A stretch of 64,000 nucleotides of DNA from Eutypella sp. D-1 (Eukaryota > Ascomycota > Sordariomycetes > Xylariales > Diatrypaceae), in assembly GCA_023313575.1 (NCBI GenBank), contig JAJTTP010000001.1, positions 1,612,001-1,676,000 of the forward strand. The letters are read 5' to 3'. The notes beneath the pieces were generated by a model. The model was not told the DNA's origin. It saw only the letters and a list, made by a program, of their open reading frames with translations, and did no database searches. Made by a program: the position numbers and the translations under genes. Below, one piece after another: positions 13,164 through 24,800 of the stretch (positions are counted from its first letter, which is position 1; each line of letters starts with the position of its first letter).

Positions 13164-14154
13164 TTAGTCTTGCCGGCCCTTGAGCAGGCGCTTGGTCACC
13201 TTGTCCTTCTCGACAATGTAGACGTGGGCGCCCCAGCCCGACAGGGCGTCGCGGTCCACGGCGTTCAGCAGGGCTTGGGAGATAGTTTCGAAGAGGTCCT
13301 CGGGTCCCTTTAGGGTAGAGAGAGAGAGGGCGATGTTAGCCTAGCTGGAGGAGAATGCGTGGGGTGGGGGGGGGGGGGGGCAGGGGAACGTACCAGGTCA
13401 GGCTCCCACAGACTCTCGCACATGCCGAAGAGCTGTTCGGAGGCGGTGCCGGCGACGATGAAGTCCTTGGCGAAGTCGATGCAGCCGATGCTGTCGAAGC
13501 CGCAGATAAAAGGGGAGCCGGACTTGGGCTCGAGGCCGGCGACGACGGGACTGACGAACCAGGGGCCGAAGCGGCGCTCGTAGAGGGAGGAGGAGACGAG
13601 GTTGGCGAAGGTGCGGGGCGCGATCGCGCGCTCCTCCCGCAGCCGGTACATGTTCGTCTTGTACCGGAACACGTCCGACACCGTCGACACGTCCGTCGCC
13701 AGCCCCGTCAGCCCCAGGAACACGCTCTCCCCGTACTGGAAGATCTTCGGGAAGTTATTCGATACCGTCAGTGATTGCAGCCCCAGCCGCAGGTCGCAGG
13801 CGATGGCCACGCAGTCCTTGCCCACCATGGCGACGCAGGCGCCGCCGTCTGTTGGTTTTTTATATATTGTTAGATCGGGGGGAAGCTATGGTATGACATG
13901 ACATGGTATGGTATGGCATGGGAAGGGGAGGGGCGGAGGGGGATCGGTTTGTTGTCTGGCGTATCGTATCGGTGTATCGGGAGAGGGAAGGGGGGGCCCA
14001 GAAGGGGTTTATACTGACTTATGTCGAAGGGTGATGACTACGGGTGGAGGAGAGAGAAGATGTTAGCATGCCTGTATACAACGCATACAACATCCTAGCT
14101 TCGTGATGCTTGGCCAAGTAATGCTGCTGCTGGTTTGAGTATCAAGCTTACCAT
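13164..14154 (-). CDS. PUP3: 20S proteasome subunit beta-3 (Pup3/PSMB3)
   Basis: On the minus strand the exons are 14154-14152 (only the ATG), 14037-14019 (19 nt), 13848-13394 and 13307-13164, giving 206 aa; yeast Pup3 is 205 aa. The N-terminus reads [19 protein letters not shown], which can be built only by joining the first three exons, and the product continues with the proteasome beta fold through [20 protein letters not shown] near the end. It lacks the catalytic N-terminal threonine, as expected: beta-3 is a structural subunit of the inner beta ring. The first intron splits the ATG from the next codon with donor GTAAGC; intron 2 has the less usual donor GTCAGT. Intron 3 carries a C15 run on the sense strand. 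An internal ATG at 13828 in exon 3 would drop the conserved N-terminus. Confidence 0.94.
13366..13380 (-). repeat. Poly(C) on the sense strand of PUP3 intron 3 (G15 on the plus strand)
   Basis: The run starts 13 nt after the intron donor at 13393. On the transcribed orientation it is C15. Confidence 0.93.
13886..13922. repeat. Pentanucleotide (atggt / atgac) repeat in PUP3 intron 2
   Basis: Several imperfect 5-bp units of the type tatgg, catga lie inside the second intron of PUP3 (13849-14018). Confidence 0.7.
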
Positions 14155-15135
14155 GATGGTGGATTATATGTTGTGTGTGTATGTGTTCGTGAGTCTGTGC
14201 TCGACTGGAGTGGCTGGGTGGGAAAGCTGGTCTTCTCTTGATTTTTTTACTGCTTCGTATTTTGGTTTTAAAAAAAGAATGAAGTCGCCGTAAGTCCGCC
14301 GTATAAAATAGGCGACGATGTCATAGAAAGTACGGAGTAGAAAGTGGGAAATGCAATGCTGGATCTACTTGGATAGGACGTTACCTGTTAGGAAGGCTGA
14401 GAGGCTACCCAGAATACTAGAGCTACCAGGTAGGTACTAACGATGTAGAGCTCCAGTTAGCATAGGTAGGGCAGGTAGTGGGAGCAAGGCAAAGCAAGGC
14501 AAACGTGCTATGGCGCGGCCAGCAGCTCTCCAGGTATGGATTACTAGCAATTGACCTTAGGTAACACTACTGTCGGAATATCGGCGGTTAACAGGGGTTT
14601 CCTGTCTTATCAGTTTATCGGTGATGATTGCGGATGATTGCCCCTCCAGGTGGGATTCATCAGTGGGAGCTGCCTAGCAGCCTACCTAGGTGGAGCTCTA
14701 CTGTTAGCACCTAGAGTAGGCCTGGCTCGTTGGGTACCAGTGGGTAAATAAATCCACAGCTGATGTAATCCGCCCGGACAGCTTTCTGAGGTCTTCCATA
14801 CACTTTTCCCACTTCCACAACACCACCAAAGCCACCCCCCCCTTCCCCAAATTACGAATTACGATGTTTGTCTGTCTTTCCTGTGTCAACTAGAGAGAAA
14901 AAGAATATACAATCAAATATCTTATTTACTGGTGGTTCGAAGAACTCATCACACCCATCCTCTTAGAAACCTATTAGAGATCTATCTAATTCATCTGGAC
15001 ACTCGCATCAACGAATTGCTCACCAAATTTCTCACCACAACTTCTTACTTCCTTCAGTCAACGTGACAGACATCCGAATAGGGGACCCCCCCTCTCCCCC
15101 CCTTTCCCCCCCTTCCCCCTCCCCTCAGAAACATC
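14155..15135. other. Shared divergent promoter region, PUP3 / UBX protein
   Basis: PUP3 and the UBX-protein gene are transcribed away from each other from this 981-bp interval, so it holds both promoters. Tacctag-type motifs occur at 14429 and 14681. The right end is a C/T tract (about 15085-15126) ending in CAG at 15126-15128, seven bases before the UBX start, so a 5'UTR intron ending there is possible. Confidence 0.6.
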
Positions 15136-16830
15136 ATGGCCAGCAAGGTCAAGGTCGTCGACAGCAACTTTCGCCAGGTCGAGATCAAAGTCAACCCCGG
15201 CACTCACCTCACCGAAGTCCTGGAACAGGCCTGCGCCAGGTTCAAGGCCGACCCGACCAGATACCTGCTCAAGTATAAGCAGCGCCAGCTTGATCTCTCC
15301 AATACCTGGCGAACCTCCGGTCTAGTCCAAGGCGCTAAGCTCGAGCTCGTCGTCCGCTCCTCCACCCCGACTGCCATCGATGTCGCCCTGCAGCTCCCGT
15401 CCCCTGAGTCTGATGCCTTCCCCCCTCACGGCCGCCTCACCGAGAAGCTTCCCAGCGACATCACCATATGGAAACTCCTACGCCACTTCGAGAGCGGTGC
15501 CCCGAGCTCTGGTAAGCAACTGAATATCACTGGCAGGGGCGTGCCGCAGACGACCACTATCACCACCACGGGGACGAATGGGACGGGGGGCGGCGGGAGC
15601 GGGCAGTTATACTACGAGACCCCCGTGCTGCAGGTCGGCAACCGCCACCTCTCCACGTTCGACGACTTCCAGAAGACCCTCTCGCAGCTGGGCTACAACT
15701 CCGGTAGGGTCCTCGTGCGCCTGTCGTTCCAGAAGACCGACAAGACCTTCGTGGACGCCGTCACGGAGATCGACCGTTATTTCCAGGAGGAGAAGCAGGA
15801 AGCTGAGGAGCAGCAACAGCAACAGCAGAAACAACAGCAACAAGAACAAGCGCCACCACCCCCCGCCAACATAGTAGCAGAACCCACGGCCCCCTCGGAA
15901 CTTACACCCTCGAGTACCGATCAAACCACCCCCAACGCAGCAGATGCCGCAGCATCATCAGACGCCAACGTCCCGAGCACCGAAGCACCACAAGCACCAC
16001 CACCGACCGATGACGCGATGGACGTCGACACGGCGCCAGCGGGCCCCTCAACATCAACACCAGCATCAACAGGAGCAGAAGCAGAAGCAGAAGCAGGCAA
16101 CCCTTCGCACATCCACCCAGTAACGATCTTCGCAGCACCATCATCATCGACGCCGCAGGCGACGCTGCACGCGGACGCGGAGGAGGCGTTCGTGCCGGGG
16201 ATCGAGCACGCGCAGGCGCACCAGCGGCTGCTGAAGACGGCGGCGCAGAACCGACGTCTGCCGTCAGACCGGGAGATTGCGGAGCGCGAAGCGGCGGCGC
16301 GCCGGCGCCTCGCCGACGCGACTTCCGTCCGCCTCCGCGTCCGCCTGCCCGACGCCTCCCTCCTCGAGCGCGACTTCGGCCAGCAAGACACCGGCGCCAC
16401 CCTCTACGCCGTCGTCCGCGCCGCCATGGCGAACCCCCACGCCGGGTTCCGCATCACCGCCCCGCCGCCTACGCGCGAGCCCGTCCGCGACTCCGGCGGC
16501 GGAGAAGGCGATGCAGATGCAGAGCGCGACAGGCTCATCACCGGCTACGGGTTCCGCGGACAGGTAGTTCTCACCTTCGTCTGGGACGACGACGTCCCCG
16601 ACGCCGTCCGCCGCGCCCCCTTCCTCAAACCCGGCGCCGCCGCCGCCGCGAAACAGGTCGTCGTCCCCGAGGTCCCGGACGTCGTCGAGGACGGTCACGC
16701 TGCTAGGGACGTCGTCGCCGCTGCCGCTGCCGCTGCCGAGTCCCAGGCGTCTGCGGGCGCTAAGCGCGGTCTCGATGCCCTTAAGGGGAAGACGCCTAAG
16801 TGGCTTAAGGGGCTTGGTGGCAAGAAGTGA
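15136..16830 (+). CDS. UBX domain protein of the TUG/ASPL/Ubx4 type, probable Cdc48 cofactor
   Basis: One exon encodes 564 aa. Residues about 3-75 form the TUG-type ubiquitin-like domain (KVKVVDSNFRQVEIKV at the start). The middle has a second ubiquitin-like-looking stretch (about 85-215), then a low-complexity linker with a Gln-rich run from about residue 226 and Ala/Pro/Thr-rich sequence. A basic, Ala/Arg-rich helix precedes a UBX domain at about 396-490 (TSVRLRVRLPD to VVLTFVWDDD). Family members bind the AAA ATPase Cdc48/p97 through the UBX domain; yeast Ubx4 and mammalian ASPL (which disassembles p97 hexamers) are the nearest named relatives. The C-terminus is lysine-rich. Family assignment rests on the two end domains; the orthologue name is less sure. 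Confidence 0.88.
   Translation: MASKVKVVDSNFRQVEIKVNPGTHLTEVLEQACARFKADPTRYLLKYKQRQLDLSNTWRTSGLVQGAKLELVVRSSTPTAIDVALQLPSPESDAFPPHGRLTEKLPSDITIWKLLRHFESGAPSSGKQLNITGRGVPQTTTITTTGTNGTGGGGSGQLYYETPVLQVGNRHLSTFDDFQKTLSQLGYNSGRVLVRLSFQKTDKTFVDAVTEIDRYFQEEKQEAEEQQQQQQKQQQQEQAPPPPANIVAEPTAPSELTPSSTDQTTPNAADAAASSDANVPSTEAPQAPPPTDDAMDVDTAPAGPSTSTPASTGAEAEAEAGNPSHIHPVTIFAAPSSSTPQATLHADAEEAFVPGIEHAQAHQRLLKTAAQNRRLPSDREIAEREAAARRRLADATSVRLRVRLPDASLLERDFGQQDTGATLYAVVRAAMANPHAGFRITAPPPTREPVRDSGGGEGDADAERDRLITGYGFRGQVVLTFVWDDDVPDAVRRAPFLKPGAAAAAKQVVVPEVPDVVEDGHAARDVVAAAAAAAESQASAGAKRGLDALKGKTPKWLKGLGGKK
15805..15850 (+). repeat. Coding CAG/CAA repeat (poly-Gln tract) in the UBX protein
   Basis: A mixed CAG/CAA run encodes a glutamine-rich tract interrupted by one Lys and one Glu. 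Mixed codons suggest some selection for or drift to a Gln tract rather than pure slippage. Confidence 0.85.
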
Positions 16831-17964
16831 AGTTAGTGTGTGTGTGAGGGGGGGGCAGGGGGGGCAGGGGGGGGGTGGTTAAGTGGGGTCCGTCGACCAG
16901 GTAGAGATAGATACGCATCATCTTCTTTTTTTTCTTCTTCATCCCCAAGAATCCCGTGGATGAATGGGGGTCCGGGGGGTGGGTGGACTGGACTGGACTG
17001 GGCAGTATGGCGTACATAGCATGGGGGCATGGGGCATGGGGCATAGGCATGCGGTTCCAGTGACTTTTTTACATTTCAAATTTTAGTTTTGTTTTTTTTT
17101 AAAAAAATATACCTTTGGGCATGGATTGCAGCGGCACGTGGCGTTGGGGTCGTAGTTGCAGATGTGAACTTTAAAAAGAACCTACCTACCCTACCCTTCT
17201 CCCCCGGTCCCCCTCTCCCCCGGTCCCCCTCTCCCCCGGTCCCCCTCTCCCCCCTGCCTCCCCTCTAAACGAATGAGTTAAGAGAAACACAAGTGGCGGT
17301 GGCGCCTGTACCCCATGCCATGAGTCCTCACTTCTTCGTACTGCTCTCTCACCTGCTGCACTCACTCACTGCTTGCTTGGTGTTGGGGGATTATTGGGGA
17401 AGAGGGGGGAAAGGGGAGAAGGGGGCGGGATTGTTGGAGTGGAGTGGATTGATTCGGGTTCTGGGAATCGTGTTACGAAGTTTGTTCCGGCATGTGGTCT
17501 CTCCTGTTAGATGCATATACGATATTTGTTCACTTTTTGTGGTGAAGCACTTTTGGCAAGTATCACGTCGGCGTGTCATGAAAAAAGAGAGGACCCTCTT
17601 TCCATTCGTGTCAACCAATTTTTTGTCTTGGTATCTTGATCTTGTTGGAGACGATAGTAGCTCTGTTGCGGCTATCTAATCGTTCCCTCCTTGTCCGGGT
17701 ATCTGTGCCCGAGTGCTTGGCCTCCGTCCTTCCTTGTTGCCATTCCTTTTCCTTTCCCTTCCTTCATCAAGCAAAGATCCATCATGTCGTCAGGATGCTC
17801 CACAGGTGCCCGACCCCGAGATACCGGCAGGCTAGGTCATCGGCTGATTCTTTTATTCCTCCACACACACACAAACGCACACACATATACGCCAGGCCTC
17901 GCTCGTCATAATCGTCGATGCAGTTGATCGTAAAGTGAGTGGATCGTTCGTCCGCCGAGCATGT
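16831..17964. other. Convergent 3' region, UBX protein / eL36
   Basis: No gene seen. Directly after the UBX stop is a G-rich stretch (about 16849-16877) with several runs of G able to form quadruplexes. Then come short tandem motifs (gactg near 16988, gcatggg near 17022) and a 16-bp minisatellite (17199-17246). The eL36 gene ends at 17965 from the right. Confidence 0.6.
17199..17246. repeat. Minisatellite, three perfect 16-bp units
   Basis: The unit ctcccccggtccccct is repeated exactly at 17199, 17215 and 17231 and followed by a decayed partial copy. Confidence 0.92.
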
Positions 17965-18795
17965 TTAGTGGCCGGCCCTGCGGGACTCGGCGATGACGCG
18001 CTGGAGCTCGTCGACCTTCGCCTTGGCACGGCCGAAAGTACCGAGCTAGATCACAGCATGTTAGTTTATTGTTTGTCTTTCTCGTCGTTTCTTGCACTGA
18101 ATGGGAGAGTTATCGAGGGCCGGGGGGACGCTCGTAGGGGGGTCGTCTTACTCTCTTCTTGGCGAGCTTGCGGGCACGCTTGTCACGGCTGTTGCGGAGC
18201 AACTCAATGACTCGGCGCTCGTAGGGGGCGAGACTGTATCGGAAACGATCCGGTTAGCCTACTTTCTTTCACTTCTCATCATCACAAGCCATACACGGGT
18301 TACAGCCAACCGGTTTGAGCAGGGGATGGGGCAAAAGAAGAAGAAGAAGAAGAAAAAAACTCACCCGGCAACCTCCTTCACGATGTCCCGGACAAAGGTG
18401 ACACGCTTGCTCTGGTGGCCCTTGGTGCGAGAGATGCGGGACTTGGCGCCAACACGAGGAGTCGTCTTCTATAAATTCCGAAAAAGAGGTGGTTTTTTCT
18501 TCCAGTCAGCCAGCGTCCATCGTCTGCCATGTGCTTTAAAAATGTGCCATCACAAGGTATAGAGAAAGCAGGAGCAGAGATCCTCCACGAGGTGAGACGG
18601 TGGGTGATAGGATAGGGGAGTTTGTTCATCTTACATGGCCGCGGCTAATTAGGAAGAAACACTGGTTAGCAAGATGTTCTTAAATGTTACGTTCTTCATC
18701 TCCAATGCGATGGGAATTATCGCAACAACACACGATGCAGTAACATACTTGATACCGATGGTGAGCCCACTGCGGGCAGGCGCTTCCTTGGCCAT
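17965..18795 (-). CDS. RPL36: 60S ribosomal protein eL36 (RPL36)
   Basis: Minus-strand exons are 18795-18749 (47 nt), 18644-18635 (10 nt), 18468-18365, 18233-18152 and 18045-17965, giving 107 aa. The protein begins [15 protein letters not shown], crosses the 10-nt exon as NRGH, continues [17 protein letters not shown], and ends [11 protein letters not shown]; this is eL36 throughout, with many Lys/Arg as usual. It is a structural protein of the large ribosomal subunit. Four introns in a 107-codon gene is dense. The second intron ends in the branch-like ctaat region just before the microexon. The third intron begins with a TTC-rich tract on the sense strand. The frame closes only if the microexon is included. 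Confidence 0.95.
18635..18644 (-). other. 10-nt microexon of RPL36
   Basis: The bases CCGCGGCCAT (minus strand) are flanked by TTAG and GTAAGA. They supply the last base of Asn and the codons Arg-Gly-His that make up the conserved G-I-N-(K/R)-G-H of eL36. Without them the reading frame breaks. Confidence 0.9.
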
Positions 18796-19026
18796 TTTTA
18801 TTGGGTTATTGTTTTTTGTTTTTTGGTTTTTGACGAGAGTTATCGTTGTCGTCGTTTTGTTGTCGGCCTCGTCGACGTCGTCTAGTTGGCTAGATGGGCG
18901 GTTTTGTCGGGTTAGTAGTATCGCGTGTTGAGGGGGGAGAGAGAAAAGGAGGGTTTCGAAAATTTCCCAAAATTCGCCAATAATGGGGAAATTCACACAA
19001 AATTTCTTCGGGCGTTTGGTTAGTGT

Positions 19027-19048
19027 GTGGTGGTGGTGGTGGTGGTGG
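19027..19048. repeat. (TGG)n microsatellite upstream of eL36
   Basis: Seven TGG units lie about 230 bp upstream of the eL36 start codon. Confidence 0.88.
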
Positions 19049-20060
19049 CTAATCTAGTATGGTTAAGTGCAAAGTCACGTGTGTAAAAATTCGCTTAATC
19101 GATCCGATAAGAAAGGTACGTACTTCGGACCAGGGTGGGTACCTAGGTATGTGGCTGATACTTATGGCTTGTTCTATGTTGTGGCTAATATCTATAGGGG
19201 ATCTGGATTGGATCTTAGCCATGGATGTTCAGGTGGGGGGGCTCCATACATGTCTCGGCGTGGAAGTTCCCCGTCAGCCCGTCCAAACTGTCCGTCAACC
19301 TCTAGTTGCAGCAGCCGCCTAGATAGCCGCCTAGATAGCCGCCCAGCCGCCCCCCCCACGCCGCCAACGCCGCTGCCCGGTAACTTCCAAGGTTGGCTGC
19401 TTGGTCTCTCCGGTGATACGGGTATCTTCAGTCTAGTTTATAGTAGTCAGGTACTTGCTTTTGTGTAGGGTTACATCCATGAATGAATGAACTCTGAGGC
19501 TACACAGGTGGACCGGACAATCCCACCACCACCTGCAGCTTGTGACATCAATCTGTGGTTTCCCAGTCAGCACAATTTCAACGTCAACACACTACTTTTA
19601 GGTAGGTCGGGTATGTACTAAAAGTTATCCGTCATTATTTGACTTAGTTATTATGAGTAATCCAGGGAATGCGATAACGACTACACGGTAACTAAATAAC
19701 GAGAACATCAGAACGACTCAATTCTATCATTTAAAGGGTCAATCTTCATCAACCATGGTCCGTCTGTCTTAGTCTGTCTGGTCCGTGCTAGCGTAGGTGG
19801 TCAATACTTTTTGGACTTAGGTACTCTCCTATCTACGGACCTCGGAATGCATGTGGAGGAGCATAGGGAGAAAGAGAGAGAGAGGAAGCGTGCAAAGGAA
19901 CAATGAAGCTATTGGACAACTCTTGAACACTTGGCAAATATCGAACTCTTTATGTACCACTCACTAAATCTATCCATACAACTTTATCCCCGAGTACATA
20001 TCCAAAGTATCCAAGGAGGTACCTTCGAGTTGTCCCATGAAACAAAGTTATGCTTTATGA

Positions 20061-20126
20061 CGGCATTTTGTTGTTTATGTAGGAATATGTAGGAATATGT
20101 ATGTGTATGTAGGGATATGTAGGGAA
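20061..20126. repeat. Imperfect tandem repeat of atatgtaggga type
   Basis: Four to five imperfect units of roughly 11-14 bp occur in the eL36 / RhoGEF spacer. Confidence 0.65.
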
Positions 20127-21882
20127 ATTCCTTGTGGATCTCCATTTCATCCATTTCGTCCATCGGAATGTCGCATATTGGCCATGGGCGCAGACCAAGG
20201 CAGACATGCTGGACATGACAAAAACGGCAGATAAGACGTCAAAGCCAGTATCAACGTGCGACCTGCCTGCCGTGTTGTTACATTTTCAATATCAATAGTT
20301 AACTTATCCTTTTTTTCAAAAAACGCCGCCATTACGAAAGTATACACGCCAACCAAGTACATAACGCCAGGACACACCATTCGAATAGTTAAAGTCTGGA
20401 CTACCATGCGCCTCGGGATTTATTTTTCTTAAAAATCATGAAACTGCAGCCCAATCCCAGCCCGGTTCGGGCATTACCCTACCTACCTACCTACATTTAC
20501 ATAGTACCTTAGGTTAAGTATGAAGTATGTGCGAAATATGTATGTGTATCCATGGATGTATTAAGCAGCATTATTTCCAAGTAAGGTGTGAAGCAGTTCT
20601 TGTTACACTAAATACCTACATATATACAAAGTACCTTACCTATCTCTCTGCTCCCAACTCAACTTATGTATGCATGCTGAAGTATGTATGAGAAGTAGAT
20701 TTCTTCGTATTGAATACCTACCTAGCCTACCTCATATGAACCCTGGAACCTACCTAGGTAGATAGCTCGCTCCTGAAGTCCCGTCCTATCCATCCATACT
20801 TACATACGTAGGTAGTGTGTGTAAGTAGGAGGTAGGTAACTGAATGTGATGGTATCATACCTGCCTACTATAGTACATATTTTCAATATCGTCAAATTTC
20901 CATTTCGAGGTAGAAGCTGTCGACTTCCCTCCATCCATCTATCCACCCGCTCATCCATCCATCTATCTATCTATCTATCCCGAGGTCTATCTTCGGCCGG
21001 TCTGCCCTTCTTTTTTCTTCTATCTACCCAGGCACGTAGGTAGTCACGCATCCGCATCCTAAATCTAGGATTCCATTCGGATTGTTCCTGCAACTCCAGT
21101 CAGTTGTATCCATAGGTTCATCCACCTCTTGCCATAGACTCCGGGGTCACGGCAGCGGCAGCATAATCAGGTATGAAGTACTTCGGAAGCTTTAGAAGCC
21201 CGTCAGAACCTTAGAGCTCTAGATCTCCAACCTTTTCCTATACTTCCGCACGTAACTTACATTACGACTTACACGCCACTTATAACATGCAGGGTCTGCC
21301 TTCTTCGAACATAGAAAGTTCAACCGAATAACTTCTCCCATAACTCTTTTTCAGTACCTACCTGGGGTCCTATTTAACATTCAAGCTCTGACAGTGATTC
21401 ACTAAGGTTTCCCTTTGGTGGTCACCTCCAGCTTTACCTTTCTTTTCTTGCCACCTATCAGTCGTTACCCATCACCCGGTAATTCGTCTGCACTTTTACT
21501 TCCTCTCTTTTTCATCAACCAACGTTACTTCTCTTTTCTATTCCATAGCTCACTTTATCACTTTATTTATTCTATAGACTATTTACTTTCTATTCTTAGC
21601 CTCTCCTTCTTGATCCTTCAGTCATCCCAATCTGGAGCCGGTGCGATAACCATGATCTTTAGTAGTAGGAATTGGAAGACTTGTTATACCCTCTCTTCCT
21701 CCTCATCTACATAATTCCCCATCTTGGTAGTCATGTTTTGAATCAGCTCTTGGGCACTCCTTTTGGCTAGTATCCGAATCCCTTCCACGGAGTGATTGAC
21801 GACCACCCCCCCCCCCCACTCACCAAAATATACATCACTTTTCTTGGTCTCATTTTCTTGGGAACCATTAACACAATCCATC

Positions 21883-24800
21883 ATGGCCTTAGCCATAATC
21901 AATAATAGACATCAAATCCCGGGGTACTTGTCGTTGGTGGAACCCAATCCCTCATCCCTCCGAACCGGCTCTTCTGCATCGTGCTCACGGAATAGTTCTA
22001 TGCACCTGACCAGAGAGACCACCCGAGACGCGTCACTCCCCCACCACTCTTCACTTAAAGAGGCTTCAACTGAACCGAAAACTGATATCAGGTCCAATCA
22101 ATCATGCAGCACCGGCGAAGATGAAAGCTGGAAAACCTTGGATAATATAGCCGCAATGGGGTTGACCCTGAGGAATGACGAAGACAATCTTATCTCACAC
22201 TCAGTGGAGTCACCGAGCATTCGACCGAGAGCTGGCCAGAGTACCGATGCAGAGGAGTTTACACAGCATGCTGTGCGACCGTTCCACAAGTGGATGAGGC
22301 ACCTACATCGGCGGGCACGTCCTCTAGACTTGGAAGATGGTGGGGATTGGTCGGAGCCCTTCCCGGAGTACACTTACAGTAGTGACGTGGACTCGGCTGC
22401 TAGTCACAGGAAATCTTCCTCCGGTTCTTCGTTTGATCTGGTCGCGGCCGTGAAAAGTGCTAGTGTGAGCCTTGCCAGTGCCAGTGTGGTCACTCGGAGG
22501 AAACACCAGAACGGCCGCTCTTCATTCTATGCGAGGACGGAGCGCAGTAGCAGGGCGTCACTCTCAGTCCCGAGATGTTCGGAGGATAGCACGTATCTGG
22601 ATGGTCCATTAGAGGCTGACCCGGCAGTCACTGAGCGGCTGCTTCAAAGACGACGAATTCTGGAGGAATTGATCACTACCGAGGAGAACTACATCGGGGA
22701 TGTCAAGTTCCTCAGCAATGTAAGTGTTTTACGGCTAGGGAATGCCCTCGTCATCACTGACCATTGGTGCGGCAGGTCTATGTCACCATCCTGGCGTCAT
22801 TGCCAACAACACATCCGGAACTGCGCTCCTCCATCAACAGGAACCTGACGGATATCGTCGAGCTTCATGAGGAAATTCTTGGCGAGCTTCATCGTGTTGT
22901 GCCCAATTCTGAGTACGCACCATCTGAACGACCACCGGTAGCTCCTCATCGGCCCACCACCAGCCATCATCGCTGGCACAGCCTTGATTCTGTCCCAGAG
23001 GTTAAGAAAGGGCAATCTCGGGTGCCTGAAATGACAGCTGACCCGGATATCGGAGCTGAAGTCGCTGGAGTTTTCGCTAAACGAGTGAGTGCCGATCCTA
23101 GCCCCCATTTTATGTCTTGACAGTGTGCAAGTTTGGATGCTCGTGGGACTAGAAGCTGACAATATTTAAGATGAACCGATTCTTTATATACGAGGAGTAT
23201 GGTGCTAAATATGAGCTGATGATCAGAGATGTAGCCTCCGCTCATCAAATCCTGCCTCAGTGGGAAACGTATCAGAAAGGCTTAGAAGCCCTGGCAGCTT
23301 CTCTGGGATCTGCGCACCAGCACGTGGACCATTCCAAGAAGTCATTGACTATAGGAGACCTGCTAGTGAAGGTAAACAAGAATAGCACCCCGGGGAGAAT
23401 GAGATACTGACATCATGTAGCCCATTCAAAGGATATGCCGGTATCCTCTCCTTTTCGCCGAACTCTTAAAGTTTACACCCGTCTGTGACTGCCCTCGCTC
23501 TCACTTTGCGATCGAAAATGTTCTTATTCGACTCCGTGAGACTACGGCCGAGATCAACCGCGCAACAGACAACCCCGGAATCAAGGCGAGAATGGAGTCG
23601 ACGTGGATGCTACAGGACCGGCTGGTATTCCCGAATCAGGTTCGACCCCTCTAACTATAGCTCCCATTCCATGTGCTAATACATCGACAGAGGCCAGACT
23701 CTGGTCCTAAGACCACAGTACGCTCGTTCGGAGCGATTCAGCTATGCGGCGCTCTATACGTCTGTTGGCAATCCATGAGCGGTGTAAAAGGCCAGTACAT
23801 GGTCACCCTCCTCTACAACCACTGCTTGGTCCTGGCCACAACTAGCAAGGCGGATCGAAATTACACTATTCAGGCCTGTATCAGCCTGGACAGCGTCCGG
23901 GTTGAAGAGGCTGATAATGGACGAGGTAAGCTACTTATCTCCAGGAATTTAGAGTATTAGATTGGTGGTTATTGACTTGGCGCGCAGGTCTACAATGCCA
24001 CACCGCACCTTTCTCCTGGAAGCTTGTTTTCGAATGTGACCATCAACTATACGAGATCATAATGACGGCCTGTACTCCTAAAGAGGAAGCGGAGTGGCGC
24101 AGCCGGCTAGATCGTCCCGATGCTATCAATTCTTTCGAGACTACAGAGGCGCCAACGTACAGCAGTATATTCCTCGATATAAGGAGCCTTGGGGCCGTGT
24201 TCGGCAAGCCAGGTAACCCCCCCCCCCTATGTCTTTAACTCATAGTGTATTTGCTTACAGCTTTTCTTTAGGCACCGTTGCGCGTCGAGTGTCTATCCAC
24301 AGAGCCACGACTGTCGGGGCCAAGTCCCCACTATGTCAGGTTATATTGAAGAACACCGCGACGCAGAAGGAATCGTCAACATCGATTTCCAAGGGACCTC
24401 TCAACCGTTCGAGATCGCTGCTAACGACCAATACTCGGACTCCCGTCTTGGCTCCTTCCCGAGGAGAACGTGCTCGCCTTGAGGCTCTCCTCTCCGATGT
24501 ATGGAGCCGCACGGTTTTGCCATTTCCAGGCATCACTGGCCGTTCCAAGAGCGAGCATCTCGTCCGCAACTCAGCCACCACGATGATGCGAAAGCTCAGC
24601 GTTGCACACATTACTGGTTCGCTTAGCAAACGCTCGGCAAGCGTTACTAGCATGACCAAAGCTAACGATAACGCCCTGTCTCATATCGACGTCGACGCCT
24701 CGGATACTAAGAACAGCGATGGGTCAAGTTGTACATATGCTCCGGACGAACTGGCCAACCCTAACAGGGTACCACCACTACCTTCAATCCGAGACAGATC

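Larger units (their letters stand above)
18796..21882. other. Divergent intergenic region, eL36 / RhoGEF
   Basis: A 3.1-kb spacer with no supported gene. Near the eL36 start there are alternating aaaattt/gggaaatt motifs (18950-19005) and a TGG repeat (19027-19048), candidates for ribosomal-gene promoter elements. Palindromes TACCTAGGTA occur at 19140 and 20751. Short tandems of atatgtaggg type (about 20078-20125) and tatc (20955-20980) follow. From about 21415 the DNA is C/T-rich and is probably the RhoGEF leader, with a C12 run at 21806-21817. Confidence 0.6.

Noticed and set aside
13310..13393. Read-through of the third intron of PUP3 as a proline-rich C-terminus
   Set aside because: The splice joins the conserved beta-3 sequence SLWEPDL to [11 protein letters not shown]; the read-through peptide is intron.
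15921..16400. 159-codon open frame antisense to the UBX protein gene
   Set aside because: Low-complexity Ser/Ala/Val composition mirrors the repetitive sense codons.
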